A stretch of 64,000 nt of DNA, taken from assembly GCA_963971225.1 (NCBI GenBank), contig OZ020267.1:34033989-34097988 (forward strand), given 5' to 3'. The notes beneath the pieces are model-generated. The model was given only the letters and a program-made list of their open reading frames with translations. It did no database searches and was not told where the DNA came from. A program made the translations under genes and the position numbers. This DNA comes from Melieria omissa (lineage: Eukaryota > Arthropoda > Insecta > Diptera > Ulidiidae). Positions 45,690-64,000 of the stretch are shown here, in pieces (position 1 is the stretch's first letter; each line of letters begins with the position of its first letter).

Positions 45690-46993
45690 ACACTTCGTTC
45701 AATAATGTGTGTGACTAACTAATTAAAACACATTTTTTTGCCAAAATTCGTTTTTATTCATCAACATAGTCCCCTTTCAGGGAGATACAATCATTCCAAC
45801 GCTTTTCCAATCTTTCGATACCGCCTTTGTAGAACGATTTTTCTTTGCCTTCAAAATAGGCGTTAGTTTCGGCGATTACTTCATCATTTGAGGCAAATTT
45901 CTTACCACGGAGCATCTTTTTGAGGTCTGCGAAGAGCCAGTAGTCGCTGGGGGCCAGATCTGGAGAATACGGGGGATGAGGAAGCAATTCGAAGCAAAAT
46001 TCATGCATTTTTGCCATCGTTTTCATCGACTTGTGACACGGTGCATTGTCTTGGTGAAACAACACTTTTTTCTTCTTCATATGGGGCCGCTTAATCGCGA
46101 TTTCTTCTTTCAAACGTTCCAACAACGCTATATAATAGTCGCTATTGATTGTTTTCCCTTTCTCATGATAGTCGATGAATATTATTCCGTGCACATCCCA
46201 AAATACTGACGCCATAACCTTGCCAGCCGATGTTTGTGCCTTTGGACGCTTTGGGCGGCTTTCACCGGTTGCATGCCACTCAGCAGACTGCCGATTTGAC
46301 TCTGGAGTGAAATGGTGGATCCATGTTTCATCCATTGTGATGTACCGACGCAAAAACTCCGACTTGTTGCGCGTAAACATGTCCAAACAGCTCTTTGAAT
46401 CATCGATTCGTTGTTGTTTTTGCTCCGGTGTGAGCAAACGCGGCACCCATTTCGAAAACACCTTTTTCATAACCAAATGTTCGTGTATTATGGTGTGTAC
46501 ACTGCCTGCTGATATCTTTAGAATGTCAGCAATCTCCCCCACTTTCACTTTACGGTCGGACATAATGATTTTCAGTGTTTTTTCAACGTTTTCCGGAATA
46601 ACAGCGTCATTTGGCCGTCCAGTAGATGGAATGTCATCGGTGTCTGTACGACCACGTTTGAATTCGGCATACCAATAAAAAATGGTTCTTTTTGATGGAG
46701 CAGAGTCCGAATAATGTTTTTCAAGTTATTCCTGGCATTGAACAGTATTTTTTTTCATTAAAAAACAATGATAAATCAGCACACGGAATTGCTTTCAATT
46801 CATTTTTTTTGAAAACTCAAAAGTAGTGTCACTTAAAGCACTGTAACTTGTAAACTAATGGTCGGATTGACATATAATTTTGACAGTAAGCCTAAAAAGG
46901 TTCACAATTTCGAAAAAAAATGATTTAGTTTAATTGATTTAGTATTAGTGTCGCCATCTATGTGTCAGTCACACACATTATTGAACGAAGTGT
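45690..46993 (-). mobile_element. mariner element, structurally complete
   Basis: It is 1304 bases, the standard mariner size, bordered by TA at 45688-45689 and 46994-46995. Terminal inverted repeats of about 30 bases start ACACTTCGTTCAATAATGTG and differ between ends at only two of the first 31 positions. The right flank begins with a piece of a pogo-like MITE end (TCCAGACACGACTGTAT), so it landed beside or in such a MITE. The transposase frame is almost whole. Confidence 0.9.
45754..46803 (-). pseudogene. mariner transposase with two early stop codons
   Basis: The full frame from ATG at 46801-46803 to the stop at 45754 is 350 codons, the family norm. Codon 3 is TGA and codon 27 is TAA; the rest, including 269 codons from the internal ATG at 46563, is open. 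Helix-turn-helix words (VKVGEIADILKISAGSVHTI) precede the mariner signature: TMDETWIHHF with the first Asp, HQDNAPCH with the second, and SPDLAPSDYWLFADLKK with the third (D,D34D). WVPRLLTPEQKQ matches the linker. It resembles mellifera/capitata-type mariners by eye. Full-length activity is not expected from this copy. Confidence 0.88.
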
Positions 46994-47097
46994 TATATCC
47001 AGACACGACTGTATGCAATTTTGTGAGTGACAAGTGGACCAAACAAATTTTTGGTGTTAAGTATGTATGTAACGGAAATGGAAAGGAATTTTTATTA

Positions 47098-47291
47098 CAG
47101 TCGTGTCTGGATATAGCGAACTAATTATTGCAAGGCCTGTTCACTATATCAAGGTCAGAATTTTTATTCAAAAACTCGTTTTATTTGTTAAAAAAAACAC
47201 TTTTTTTTTATTAAAATTGCTTTCAAAATTTTTTTAATATTAAGAGGCTCCATATCAAAATGTGGGTGTTCACTATACCCAGACACGACTG
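47098..47291. mobile_element. pogo-like MITE, copy 2
   Basis: Ends CAGTCGTGTCTGGATATAGC and the inverted TATACCCAGACACGACTG are perfect over the first 14 bases and bordered by TA. It is alignable with the copy at 9669-9905 along its whole length, but is shorter. Confidence 0.75.
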
Positions 47292-49200
47292 TATTTCCAA
47301 AAAATGTTTAATTTACAGATTACAGTTTTTTTTTAATTTTTTCAACAATTTTTTGAACTCTCTTCACAGGTTTCAAGAGAAAATTTAACAATTGTCTGTA
47401 AATCAGTTTGCACTTTTGGTTTTCGAATTTATAACTTCACATTCCAAGAAGCGTTTTTTCAGGTCTCTGCAGTGTAAAAATTCTGAAATCATCAGAACAG
47501 TGGGTTAACTTACTTGAGATAATTAACCCTGAATGCCGAATGAGCAGCCACAGACAAACATTTGTACCGAGAAAAAATAATTCACTGTGCTTTTAATATC
47601 AAAACTCAATCTTACTATTAACAGAATCGCAAAAATACAAATTCATGTTTTTCATACCCAAATGAATCATAAATTATATGTAAATCTTATTTTTCAGCAA
47701 TATTTCTGTTGGGGGGGAATTCAAGGTTAAAGCACAACATTTCCCAATATTCTCCAAACACAATTACTGGCACAAATCAGGCCCAACCAACATAAGAAGG
47801 GAAACACTTGTTTGCCATTTTGTCTCATACACAAAATAGTTTTCTCAAAACTGACAATTTGGCTGACTCAAATTATTTCAAAAACAACTCCAACTTCATT
47901 GAAGCTAAATTTGTCGCGCAATATTTACCCCTTTAAATGTCCAAAATTTTTAAGTGATAATAATATAAAAATAAAAAAATATCACATAAATACAATTAAG
48001 CAAAAAGAACACTGAAAGCTGAGGGGAGAAAATAACACAAAAACAAGAGTAAAGAAACTAACCGCAAAAAAATCGCGTATGAAACTTTTGATGACACCCT
48101 CAGCCATAGCAGCAACGCAAATTTTCACAAATTGTAACTAAAGTGTTGACACTTTTTGAAAATCACATAAGCACGCACGCAATTCGCTCCTGCAGGTACG
48201 TACGGAAACGCGAGCACGTGTGGCGGTTGTTCGTCTTAGTTCTCTATTGAACAAATTTGAGTGAAGCGGCACGCTTGCAGCGCAAGCAACAACTGAAAAA
48301 CTTGTAAATATTTTCCACCTCAAATGACCACAAAGTCAGCCACTGGCATGCGACACCAAAGCAACGACCACAACAACTACGTCACAGCAGCGCCCATCCC
48401 ATTCCGTGTCGTTTGCATGTGTATGTCGACTCGCTGTCAGTGCTGTCGACGGCAGCGGCATTCGACGAGGGGTGGCAGTCTTTTGTAGGTCCCCGCATCT
48501 TTGCATTAATTTAAATGATTTGCTGAAAAAAACGGCAGCCATATTTTCAACAATGACCATCAGCAGTCAGCAGCATTCAAAGCTGAGCCGCTGCGGCGAT
48601 ATTTAATAAAATTGCTGACAATTTACAGAAAAATATGGTCGTACTTATTCGTTTTGAATCTCAGCGCTCACGACTTTCATTCACCCACAAATTGGAATGA
48701 ATTACTTGATGACTGACCGATTAACGATTAACAAATTAGATACTCAATGACTGACTTACTGCGACTTTTTGCAAGATCACAACATTGCATTCGAAGCAGT
48801 TGGGGTGAGAATGGAGATGGTCTTTCTTTCCTCGGCTCTATTCCTCGGGTTATTTGAACTAACGCCGCGCACATATGTAGAAGCAGAATTTTGTAGCGCT
48901 TTGTCCGCTTAAATGAACTTTGTGGTACTTTAGCAAATCACGCATGAACGCGTACACAAGTTCCTTTTTGAAATTGCCGCACTCGTCTGTTCGCTATGTG
49001 AGCTTCAAGTTATAATAAGACCACTGAAGTAATACCCAAAGTTACTTGAAGGGCTTCCATTACACAAGACAATTCAGAGCGCGCCATACCCCAATGAGAA
49101 ACTTAAGGCATCTTTTACAAATGGCATTTTACAAAAATCGGAAAAATAACAAATAAGTCAAAGTTGCAGCAATTGAGATTCAGAAAAAATATTTCGGGGG
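47292..49200. other. Gene-free DNA with a GC-richer patch at 48.1-48.6 kb
   Basis: The GC-richer patch (GCACGCACGCAATTCGCTCC at about 48172 onward, then CAACGACCACAACAACTACG) resembles promoter or leader DNA but has no linked coding exon. The rest is AT-rich. Confidence 0.3.
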
Positions 49201-50010
49201 GTTTCAAAAAGTAATCTATAAATATAAAAGAAAGTGGATGTGTGTAAGTAAATCACGCTCAAACCGACCGGCCGATTTCCATGGAGTTTCTTTTGTTGGA
49301 TTCGTATCGAGTCAGTTCAGGTTCGTAAGAAAAAAAAATTCCGGAAAATCTATTGGAAAAGTCGGAAAATTCTTGCCATATTTAACCGCACATCAATTAA
49401 ATTCATTAGGAACTTACTATTTAGTCATGTCCTTCGACAGGACGAATGGGCCGAATTTTGGACGAGGGGGCATGGCACCACCCATACGATCCAAATCTTT
49501 AGAATGAAATATCTTTGAAATTGTAACCTGCACAGCATTGAAATTTAGTATAGCGTCGTCCCATAGATGTGTCATTCTACTGGTAAGATTTTATGGGCGT
49601 TGAAAAAGGGGCGTGGCACATTTTTTGTAATCCAAACATTCCGCTGAACTATAAGTCACACAGCAATGAAACTAAGTACGAACCTACCATTTATTCATAT
49701 CTTTCAACAGAGGGAATGGTGCGGGTATTGAACAAGGGGGCGTGGCACTGCACATACAAGCCAAATCCTATAGAATATCTTCGAAATTGTAAGTTTTAGA
49801 TCACTGAAATTCTCAGTCGTTCCATAAATGAGTCATTCAACTGGTAAGATTTTATAAGCATTGAACAAGGGGCGTGGCACATTTGTTGTGACCCAAATAC
49901 TTTGCTGAACTATAAGTCGCTCAGCAATGAAATTTAGTACGAACTCACCATTTTTTCTTACCACAGAGAGCATTGTGCGGTTATTGAATAAGGGGGGTGG
50001 CACCGCCATA
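49200..50010 (+). repeat. GGGGCGTGGCAC tandem repeat, unit about 255-260 bases
   Basis: The phrase TTGAACAAGGGGGCGTGGCA and close variants recur at about 49596, 49725, 49861 and 49985. In between come AACTATAAGTC(A/G)C(A/T)CAGCAATGAAA and TACGAAC(C/T)(T/C)ACCATTT. Two units are clear (about 49570-49828 and 49829-50010, the second cut short), with a diverged one before. It is related to the stretch at 1436-1914. Short open frames here are not genes. Confidence 0.65.
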
Positions 50011-50715
50011 TAATTTAAATCTGGTTCAAACGCAGTCCATTTCTTTACTAAAACTTTGAGGGCATCGATTGCATCAGTAGCTCCCTTCTCTTCCTTGAGT
50101 TGGTTTTCCACGTCAATTTGCATCGCCATAGGTTCGTCATCTCGGTATTTCATTATAAGAAAACAACAAATGTCGTGGGGCACGAAGTTCGCCGGTCAGA
50201 TAATTCTTTAATATTTATAAAAGGCCTTTTAATTTGCAAAACCCCCTCTGAATCCGCCCCTGATGAAAAAACATAAATTTTCACAGTTTTCGTAAAATTT
50301 ATAAAAATATATGCTTGAACGCCAAACTGTAACCTAACTTATTAAGTATTTACTAAAAAAAAATTAAAAGAAAACGTTTGTTCATTGAACAAGAAAATAA
50401 TTCAGGCTTTAGTTTTTTAAAAACTTTAAACTTTAACATCTCAAGAAATAATAAATTCCAGGTTATGCACAAAAACTGCACACACTCACATACATACATG
50501 TGTCGCATTTTTGCTCTGCTTTCACAGCTGTATCGATTATTTCATGTTTTAAGCTATAAGCTGATTTTTGTTGCACGCTGCAATATGCAAGACTGAGACT
50601 AGCGAAACGAATGCAATAGAAGAAACTTAATACGTAGTCTAGCGCACGTGACCTTGACACTTTTCCTTATTGTTTCTAGTGTTTCCACGTTTCTGGCTCT
50701 GAAAAATCATACAAA

Positions 50716-58641
<7,926 letters not shown>

Positions 58642-59221
58642 AGTGGCCATACACACAAGCGACAATGTACACGAGCAGCGCCACGAGTTGCAGTGTTGGT
58701 CAGCATCATTGCATTTAGAAGCGTTGAAAATTGCTTGTGAAGTAGAAAATCTTTATTTTGCTTTCATATATTTTTAGCATAAATTATTTGATTTGTGAAA
58801 GCCACATGCAACATGCTTGTGTACGCCTGAACGCTCTTTTAACGTACTAATTTAAATGATTTATTTAGTCTCGCACTCGCGAATTTATACCAAAAAGCAA
58901 CATGAAAATCCTTAACATTTTTGTATCTTAACCTGATTTGCCTAGTCAATCGCTTTAGCTTTCAGAATAACAACCAAAAAAAAAACAAGAAGTGCGATAT
59001 ATTTCAGATCTTATTGTAAAATTCTCTAACAAGTGCAATTGACTTTAGCACTAATAAAATTGAAGAATTCACAATAGCGCAATTAAAATGTTAAAATTGA
59101 TTATTTTATTGCTCAGATTACATACGAGTGGTTCCAATTACAATAGTTGATGTTATTAATTTATGTAATTTCTATTAAGTTGTTGTCTGAAGGCCAGTGA
59201 CAAGGCCCTCTAGTGATGCAT
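58642..59221. terminator. Convergent 3' regions of the LRRC40-like and CFAP36-like genes
   Basis: The 580 bases between the two stops hold AATAAA for the + strand gene at 59053-59058 and AATAAA for the minus-strand gene at 59110-59105 (TTTATT on the + strand). Cleavage sites should lie close together or overlap. No coding. Confidence 0.6.
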
Positions 59222-61489
59222 CTACTGTTGTTCCACCACTTCCGAACGCAAACGCTTGGCTAGTGTCTTGCGCAGTTGCAGCGCCGAGTTGGCTGCCTCA
59301 CTGCCCACATCAGCCGTGGCCTTGCTCAGCAGCTGCTCTGCCTTGCCACCGTTCTCCAGCAGCTTTTGCGCCACCTGTGCCGAGGACGGACGCCCCGCTG
59401 ATGTGCCTGCGCCCCCAGCGCTCTTGCGTGCCACTGTCTCGAGCAGTTGCTTGGCGCGTGTCTTTTTCTTAATCTCCACAATTTTGTCGCGTTGCTGCCG
59501 CAAGTACTCCTGACGCGACATCACCTCATCCGGATTGACCTACACCAACGAAAAAAATCATGACAAGAACATAGACTACAACAAAATAGATGATCGAATT
59601 GCGCACCTGCTGGTTTTTCTCGAAAAACAAATTCAACCGTTCAAACTTGTCAGCCACATCTTCATCATTGGCCTCGTGCTCTGGCGTTAGGGCCGCTTCG
59701 GGGCTCTCCAGTTCTTTTTCAACCGATTTCGCTATGAAATCCTCAACGTCTGCATATTTGTCACTAGAAAATTTTGAGCATACAAATACAGTTTAATAAT
59801 ACTGAACAAACCAATCAGTGGCGCACGCAGGATTTTATTTCGGGGAGGGTTTTGAAAACTTTGAAATAGAATAAAATTCAGATGTATGAGTCTACAGACT
59901 GAGATCAAAAAAAAACATGTGTTCCCTATCTGACATATTTTGGTCCTGAAAGTTCAAAATAGAAATTTTAGTTAAAAGGAGACAATTTTTCTCTTTCATT
60001 TGATACCCCCCCCCCCCCACCATATCTTCAAGATTGCACAACCGCAAATATTAAAAAAAAAATATTTCAAATGTGCATGTTCTTAAAATTTTAAAGTCCT
60101 TTAAAAAGAACTTTGGGTCAGATAATGAAAAACTGACTATGCCAGGTTACTATAAATGACCTCTAGTTTCATGCCTATATCAACACTAGGATGGGTCTTG
60201 GCAAAACAAAAATTTTTCGCACGGTGTAATAAATATAAAGTTGGTGTTTTCACACATTGTATCATAACATTGTCATTTTCCTTTCGATTCTATTGATGTT
60301 AGACTTAATACTTGCACAAATAATATCTATATCTTTTATCTCAGATTTTAAAACCAAAAAGATAATTTATCTTATTTATAAAAAAACATTCGAAACTTAA
60401 TGGTTTTTGGAAATGGTCAAAAATTTCAACAACTTTCACCGTCAGTAATTTCTCCAAAGCTCATCTGATTTGGACAATCTGTATATCTCTGGAAAGGCTA
60501 AGGTATTATCTTTTGATCGATGAACAGTGTTATGTGTTATTCGGATGATTCGTTTACGAGATATGTGTTCATAACTGAAACAACAGGGAAACGTTTTTGG
60601 AAGATTTTTCCAACGTTTCTGGAAGATTTATCCAAAACGTTTCTTACAAAATTTTTTTAATGTCAGTTTCGTTCTCGGCGGCCCAAAGTTAGTCTAGAAA
60701 ACACTTCTATTTTGAGGTTAATTTTCTGTGTCGAATCATTTTTTACGTTGAATTTCTGTACTAACTTAAAGATATTTCGGGGGGGTTTAAAACCCTAAAA
60801 CCCTCCCCTGTGTGCGCCACTGAACAAACCAAAGCACGCTCACCTTTGCGAGTGACTGCTGCTGGCCGGACTGACGTTGTCGGGCAGTTCGCTCTCCTGC
60901 AGCAGAGCCAACTGATTTTTCTCAATCAAGTCCAGTGCCTGCAACTGCAACTCAACGTTTCGCTGCGTCATCATGCGTATGAACATCTTTATGTCGTTGG
61001 CCGCCCAAATCTAGCACGAAAATGTTGGCACATGAAAACCCGTCATCCGTCAACCCGCCCAGCATAAACCCACCTGCTGAAACAGTCCCTGATGAAACTG
61101 GAAGGGATTATCCTGGTTGCGGCCCTCCATGCAGGCCGTCTCGAATTGTTCGGGCGTGATTTGCATCTCCTCCATGAAACTGCCCAGCATATAGTCGACC
61201 AGATTCTTGTACTCGTCGTGTATTTGCTTAATGTCGGCACTGTCCTCATCGGGCTGCAAATTCGGATCGAACACTATAAAAACGCAATGCAAATATGAAT
61301 TTACATACAAACGTGACATATGTACATATATGCTGCTACTTCAGTATTCTAGCAAGAGTTCTATATTTCGGTTATTTTCTTGTTACCTAACGATTTTTCC
61401 TCAATGAAGGTCTGCAATGGCGCATTCCAAATGGGTCCGTGCAGAAAGCACACCAACGAGTCTAGAACCCAAGAATCCTCACTGGACAT
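59222..61489 (-). CDS. CFAP36 (CCDC104)-like BART-domain protein
   Basis: Minus-strand exons 61489-61387, 61273-61074, 61010-60844, 59763-59607 and 59539-59222 give 314 residues. The N-terminal BART domain (about residues 5-125) shows WVLDSLVCFLHGPIWNAPLQ, then YKNLVDYMLGSFMEEMQIT and MFIRMMTQRNVELQLQALDL, as in vertebrate CFAP36. The C-terminal part carries the second conserved block, RQEYLRQQRDKIVEIKKKTR, and a coiled, charged tail. The family binds ARL3-type small GTPases and is linked to cilia; in flies cilia are limited to sensory neurons and sperm. The ATG at 61489 is the first Met of the conserved region, with no other upstream in-frame ATG seen. Intron 3 is filled by a transposon. It converges with the LRRC40-like gene. 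Confidence 0.9.
59816..60822. mobile_element. CAGTGGCGC-ended element filling CFAP36-like intron 3
   Basis: The ends CAGTGGCGCACGCAGG and CCTGTGTGCGCCACTG are inverted with two differences. Direct repeats of 11 bases (AACAAACCAAT before, AACAAACCAAA after) border it. It is 1007 bases, non-coding, with a poly-C run at 60007-60018. Fragments of the same family lie in the second ADGF gene's intron 6, and a short relative at 19955-20089. The terminal sequence alone does not fix the superfamily. Confidence 0.75.
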
Positions 61490-62095
61490 TCTGCCAACTG
61501 TCTGCAACTTATTTTTTGCACAAAATTCAACTTGTCTGCTTTTTATATGATCGAGCAAGGCTTTCCACTGGACACTTTCTGTTGGCGTCGTTCAAAGTTA
61601 CTGCGAAAAGTTGCTGAGATTCGTTTTCGTGTGCAAGTTCGCAAGGCCAATGACTATCAATGGTTCTGTTGTGGCTGTTGAAGGCATTTTTTGCACATAC
61701 ACGTTGCCGGGACAACCACGACAACTCAAAGATGGCCATTACGACGTTCTATTGAATTTGTTCCATTCAATTCCTAAGAAATGGCGTCCGTGATTATTAC
61801 TGATTCCGTTGCATGCTTGAAAATAATAGTAATTAGTTAGTTTCTGGAGAAACACAAACAAGTCTCTTGAAATGACTAAATTAAGCACTTTGTCAACAAT
61901 TACTCTGTGGGACAAGGCGAAGAATATTTCTACCCCTTCAGATCTAAAATTTATGTTTTTAATTTTACTTGCTTTGTGCTGTGGTCTGAGTAAGAAGTCT
62001 AAAATAATAGTTCAAAGCACCAAACAATACGTACATGTTGGAATTGTGTCCTATGGTCATCATCTAAAAACTATGCTTTTTCTAGTCTTGCTACA
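61490..62095. other. Upstream region of the CFAP36-like gene
   Basis: This is the likely minus-strand promoter and leader of the CFAP36-like gene. Open frames on the + strand (61611-61793, 61872-62099) are short and show no domain. Confidence 0.3.
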
Positions 62096-62502
62096 TTAAC
62101 CTTTTCGCTGTTTTGTTGCCATATGGCAACATGCTACTTTGTGGACGTCTGAAACCTCTATGGTTCCAGGAATATATTTTTTTGTTGGTCCTTAGAATAG
62201 TTTGAAGTTTTAGGAAAAATACGAAATGAATAAACCGAATATTTAAGTTTAAAGAAGAGAAGTATAAACGTTTTTTTAGTGGTATATCTTTATATAGTAA
62301 AGGAAGAAGAAGCCAAAAAATTAGATAACTTTTAATTTGACGTTTTCTTTCAATTTATATACTTTTTTTTCTTAATTTTGGCTGAAGTAAATCGTTATGA
62401 AAATTAAAAAATTTCTTATGGAATGTTGCTAATACGAGGGTTGCCTCTTATATATTTTTTCAAAAAGGATGAAAATGCATTTTATTATCATCAAAAATGG
62501 TT

Positions 62503-63739
62503 TCATTGCTTTTCAATGTGTTCTCCTTGAAGATTTATACACTTTTGAATGCACTCAAATCAATTCTGTGGTCAAAAGCAATAACCGCTTAAGTCGACTT
62601 AAGAAGAAATTGAGTTATAGATGCCACCCGTTCCCTTGACTGTGCTCTACGTTTGTGTAAAATCGGTAAGTTTGTAACTTTAAATAAAAAAGTTATTAAT
62701 AAAAACCTATTCGCAATCCCATAGCGAACACACTACGCGCTAAAACTTTGAAACGAGATTTCTCGAAACAGCAATTTTCGACTTAGGCGGTTATTGCTTT
62801 GCTTCAGCAGCATCTTCTGGCGATGAAAATCGTTGACCACGCAATTTTTTTTATGTGCAGGAATAAAAATAAGTCATTGGGTGCTAGGCCAGAGCTGTAT
62901 GGCGGATGACCCATTAAATCGATGCTTTTGTCGATCAAAAAGCCGGTTATTCGAGCCGATGTGTGAGAACGCGCATTGTTCTGGTGAAGAATGATTCGGC
63001 GTCGGCGGTTTTTTTCCGTATTTCATTGATCACTTCTGTCCAAAAAATTGGTGTTAACCGCTGAGCATTGACAGTTCTACGTTGTTTTAATGACACAGTA
63101 GCCACATGACCAGGTTTGCCGAAGAAACAGGCGACAATTTTCTTCGATGTGCTGCGTGCCCGAACAACTTTTATTGGGTTTGGCTCGTCTTGGAAGACCC
63201 ACACGGTCGATTGCTCGATTCGATTGTTTCACGCTCATACGCATATAGCCATGATTCGTCACCTGTCACGATCTTATAAACGTCTTTCGAAGTACCGCGA
63301 TCAAATTTTTTTGCATCATTTCTTTGAACCAATCCACCCGAGCCTTTTTTTCAGCGATTGTCAAATTATGCGGGATCCAACGATAACAAATCTTTCTGAC
63401 AAGTAAATGTTCATGCAATATCGAATGCACGGCCGTGGAACTAATGCCCAAGGATGCCTCTATCTCACGGTGTGTCACATGATGATCTTTCATTATCAGT
63501 TCACGCATAGCATCGATGGTTTCTGGCATAATGACCGATTTCGGATGACCTTCACGAAATTCGTCCTGGAGCGAACGGCGACCACGCTTGAATTCGTTAA
63601 ACCAGTTGTAAATTGTCTTGAGGGTTGGTGCTTCATCACCAAATGCCAAATGAAAGCGATCGAAGCACTGTTGTTGAGATAATTCACTTCGGAAATCGTA
63701 AAAAATTATTGCTCGAAAATGTTTACGAGTTAAATCCAT
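62503..63739 (-). pseudogene. mariner transposase remnant, frameshifted and interrupted
   Basis: The N-terminal half (63739-63266) is open and shows paired helix-turn-helix words ending EASLGISSTAVHSILHEHLL and the linker WIPHNLTIAEKKARVDW. After it the frame shifts at least twice (about 63270-63200), then WVFQDEPNPIKVVRARSTSK and KPGHVATVSLKQRRTVN continue. The C-terminus ECIQKC...GEHIEKQ ends at 62503. The insert at 62575-62810 removes or separates the C-terminal catalytic region. Not functional. Confidence 0.85.
62575..62810. mobile_element. Short MITE nested in the mariner (inner layer)
   Basis: The ends AAAGCAATAACCGCTTAAGT and the inverted ACTTAGGCGGTTATTGCTTT match with one difference. 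The 236-base interior has no coding. It cuts the transposase frame of the surrounding mariner near its C-terminus. A target duplication is not obvious. Confidence 0.7.
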
Positions 63740-64000
63740 TTTTCGACCGAGATGAATTTTTCAAGTCAGTGTAAACAACACAAATAGCGATTGAACATCA
63801 AAATGTTCTAGCACGTTTATGGTCAAAAATTACAAACTTTTCAATGGTAATCTCAGATTTTTCGAAAACTCACTAGACTATCCCTATTGAAAAAATATAA
63901 AAGGCTGCCTACGTATAACCACATACAAATTTGAACTTTCCCCAGTAAAAATCTGTAGCGAAAGGGTTAACAACATTAATTTGTATAAACTATTTGCAAT

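Larger units (their letters stand above)
62435..63913 (-). mobile_element. mariner element, dead copy (middle layer)
   Basis: It is bordered by TA (62433-62434 and 63914-63915). The ends CGAGGGTTGCCTCTTATATA and the inverted TATAAAAGGCTGCCTACG are imperfect inverted repeats. The coding strand is minus. At 1479 bases it exceeds the usual size because a MITE sits inside it. The empty target is readable in the TTAA element copy at 20842-21367. Confidence 0.85.
62096..63970 (+). mobile_element. TTAA element family 2, copy 2 (outer layer of a nest)
   Basis: It starts TTAACCTTTTCGCTGTTTTG and ends CTGTAGCGAAAGGGTTAA, with TTAA at both ends. The two halves (62096-62434 and 63914-63970) align with the copy at 20842-21367, including ATATGGCAACATGCTACTTT and AACTTTCCCCAGTAAAAATC. 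A mariner at 62435-63913 interrupts it. Confidence 0.8.

Noticed and set aside
61490..61558. Upstream extension of the CFAP36-like frame to 61558
   Set aside because: The extension begins with TTG, not ATG, and the family's conserved start matches the ATG at 61489.
61872..62099. 75-codon plus-strand frame beside the TTAA element
   Set aside because: It starts in the upstream region of the CFAP36-like gene, has no domain, and ends at the element boundary by chance.

Overview
The window is a piece of an insect nuclear chromosome. It is AT-rich, its genes are split by short GT-AG introns, and most of the length is transposon-derived or gene-free. The gene set (two low-molecular-weight tyrosine phosphatases of the Primo type, two ADGF/ADA2-type adenosine deaminases, the carotenoid oxygenase NinaB, an LRRC40-like leucine-rich-repeat protein and a CFAP36/BART-domain protein) points to a higher fly. 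Several mariner families and TTAA-flanked elements fit a tephritid-like genome, but species and family are inferences. There are no bacterial operons, CRISPR arrays, tRNAs or rRNAs that I can support. All exon models below were built by hand from splice signals and reading-frame continuity; every internal junction keeps frame.

Layout. 1-21.8 kb has no supported protein gene. It holds TTAA elements, pogo-like and hAT-like short elements, tandem repeats, and two GC-richer unique blocks (about 7.1-8.4 and 11.0-13.4 kb) that may hold regulatory DNA or untranslated exons. At 21.85-23.7 kb two LMW-PTP genes lie in tandem on the + strand. At 25.5-27.2 kb lies an ADGF gene on the - strand (first exon not found), and at 34.2-40.9 kb a second, divergent ADGF gene on the + strand with an altered active site. 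It converges tail to tail with ninaB (41.0-44.1 kb, - strand). A nearly intact mariner sits at 45.7-47.0 kb. An LRRC40-like gene (50.7-58.6 kb, +) converges on a CFAP36-like gene (59.2-61.5 kb, -). The right end is a three-layer nest of transposons.

How the genes relate. The phosphatases are cytosolic signalling enzymes. The ADGFs are secreted enzymes that remove extracellular adenosine. NinaB cleaves carotenoids to make retinal chromophore. CFAP36 is a ciliary/ARL-associated protein. They form no single pathway; in Drosophila I recall several of these genes lying near each other on 3R, so the block probably reflects conserved synteny. I saw no previously undescribed multi-gene system. The most interesting signals are the second ADGF with substituted catalytic residues, the transposon nests whose empty sites can be read from other copies inside this same window, an intron made almost wholly of a transposon, and a splice acceptor that abuts an ATTT microsatellite.
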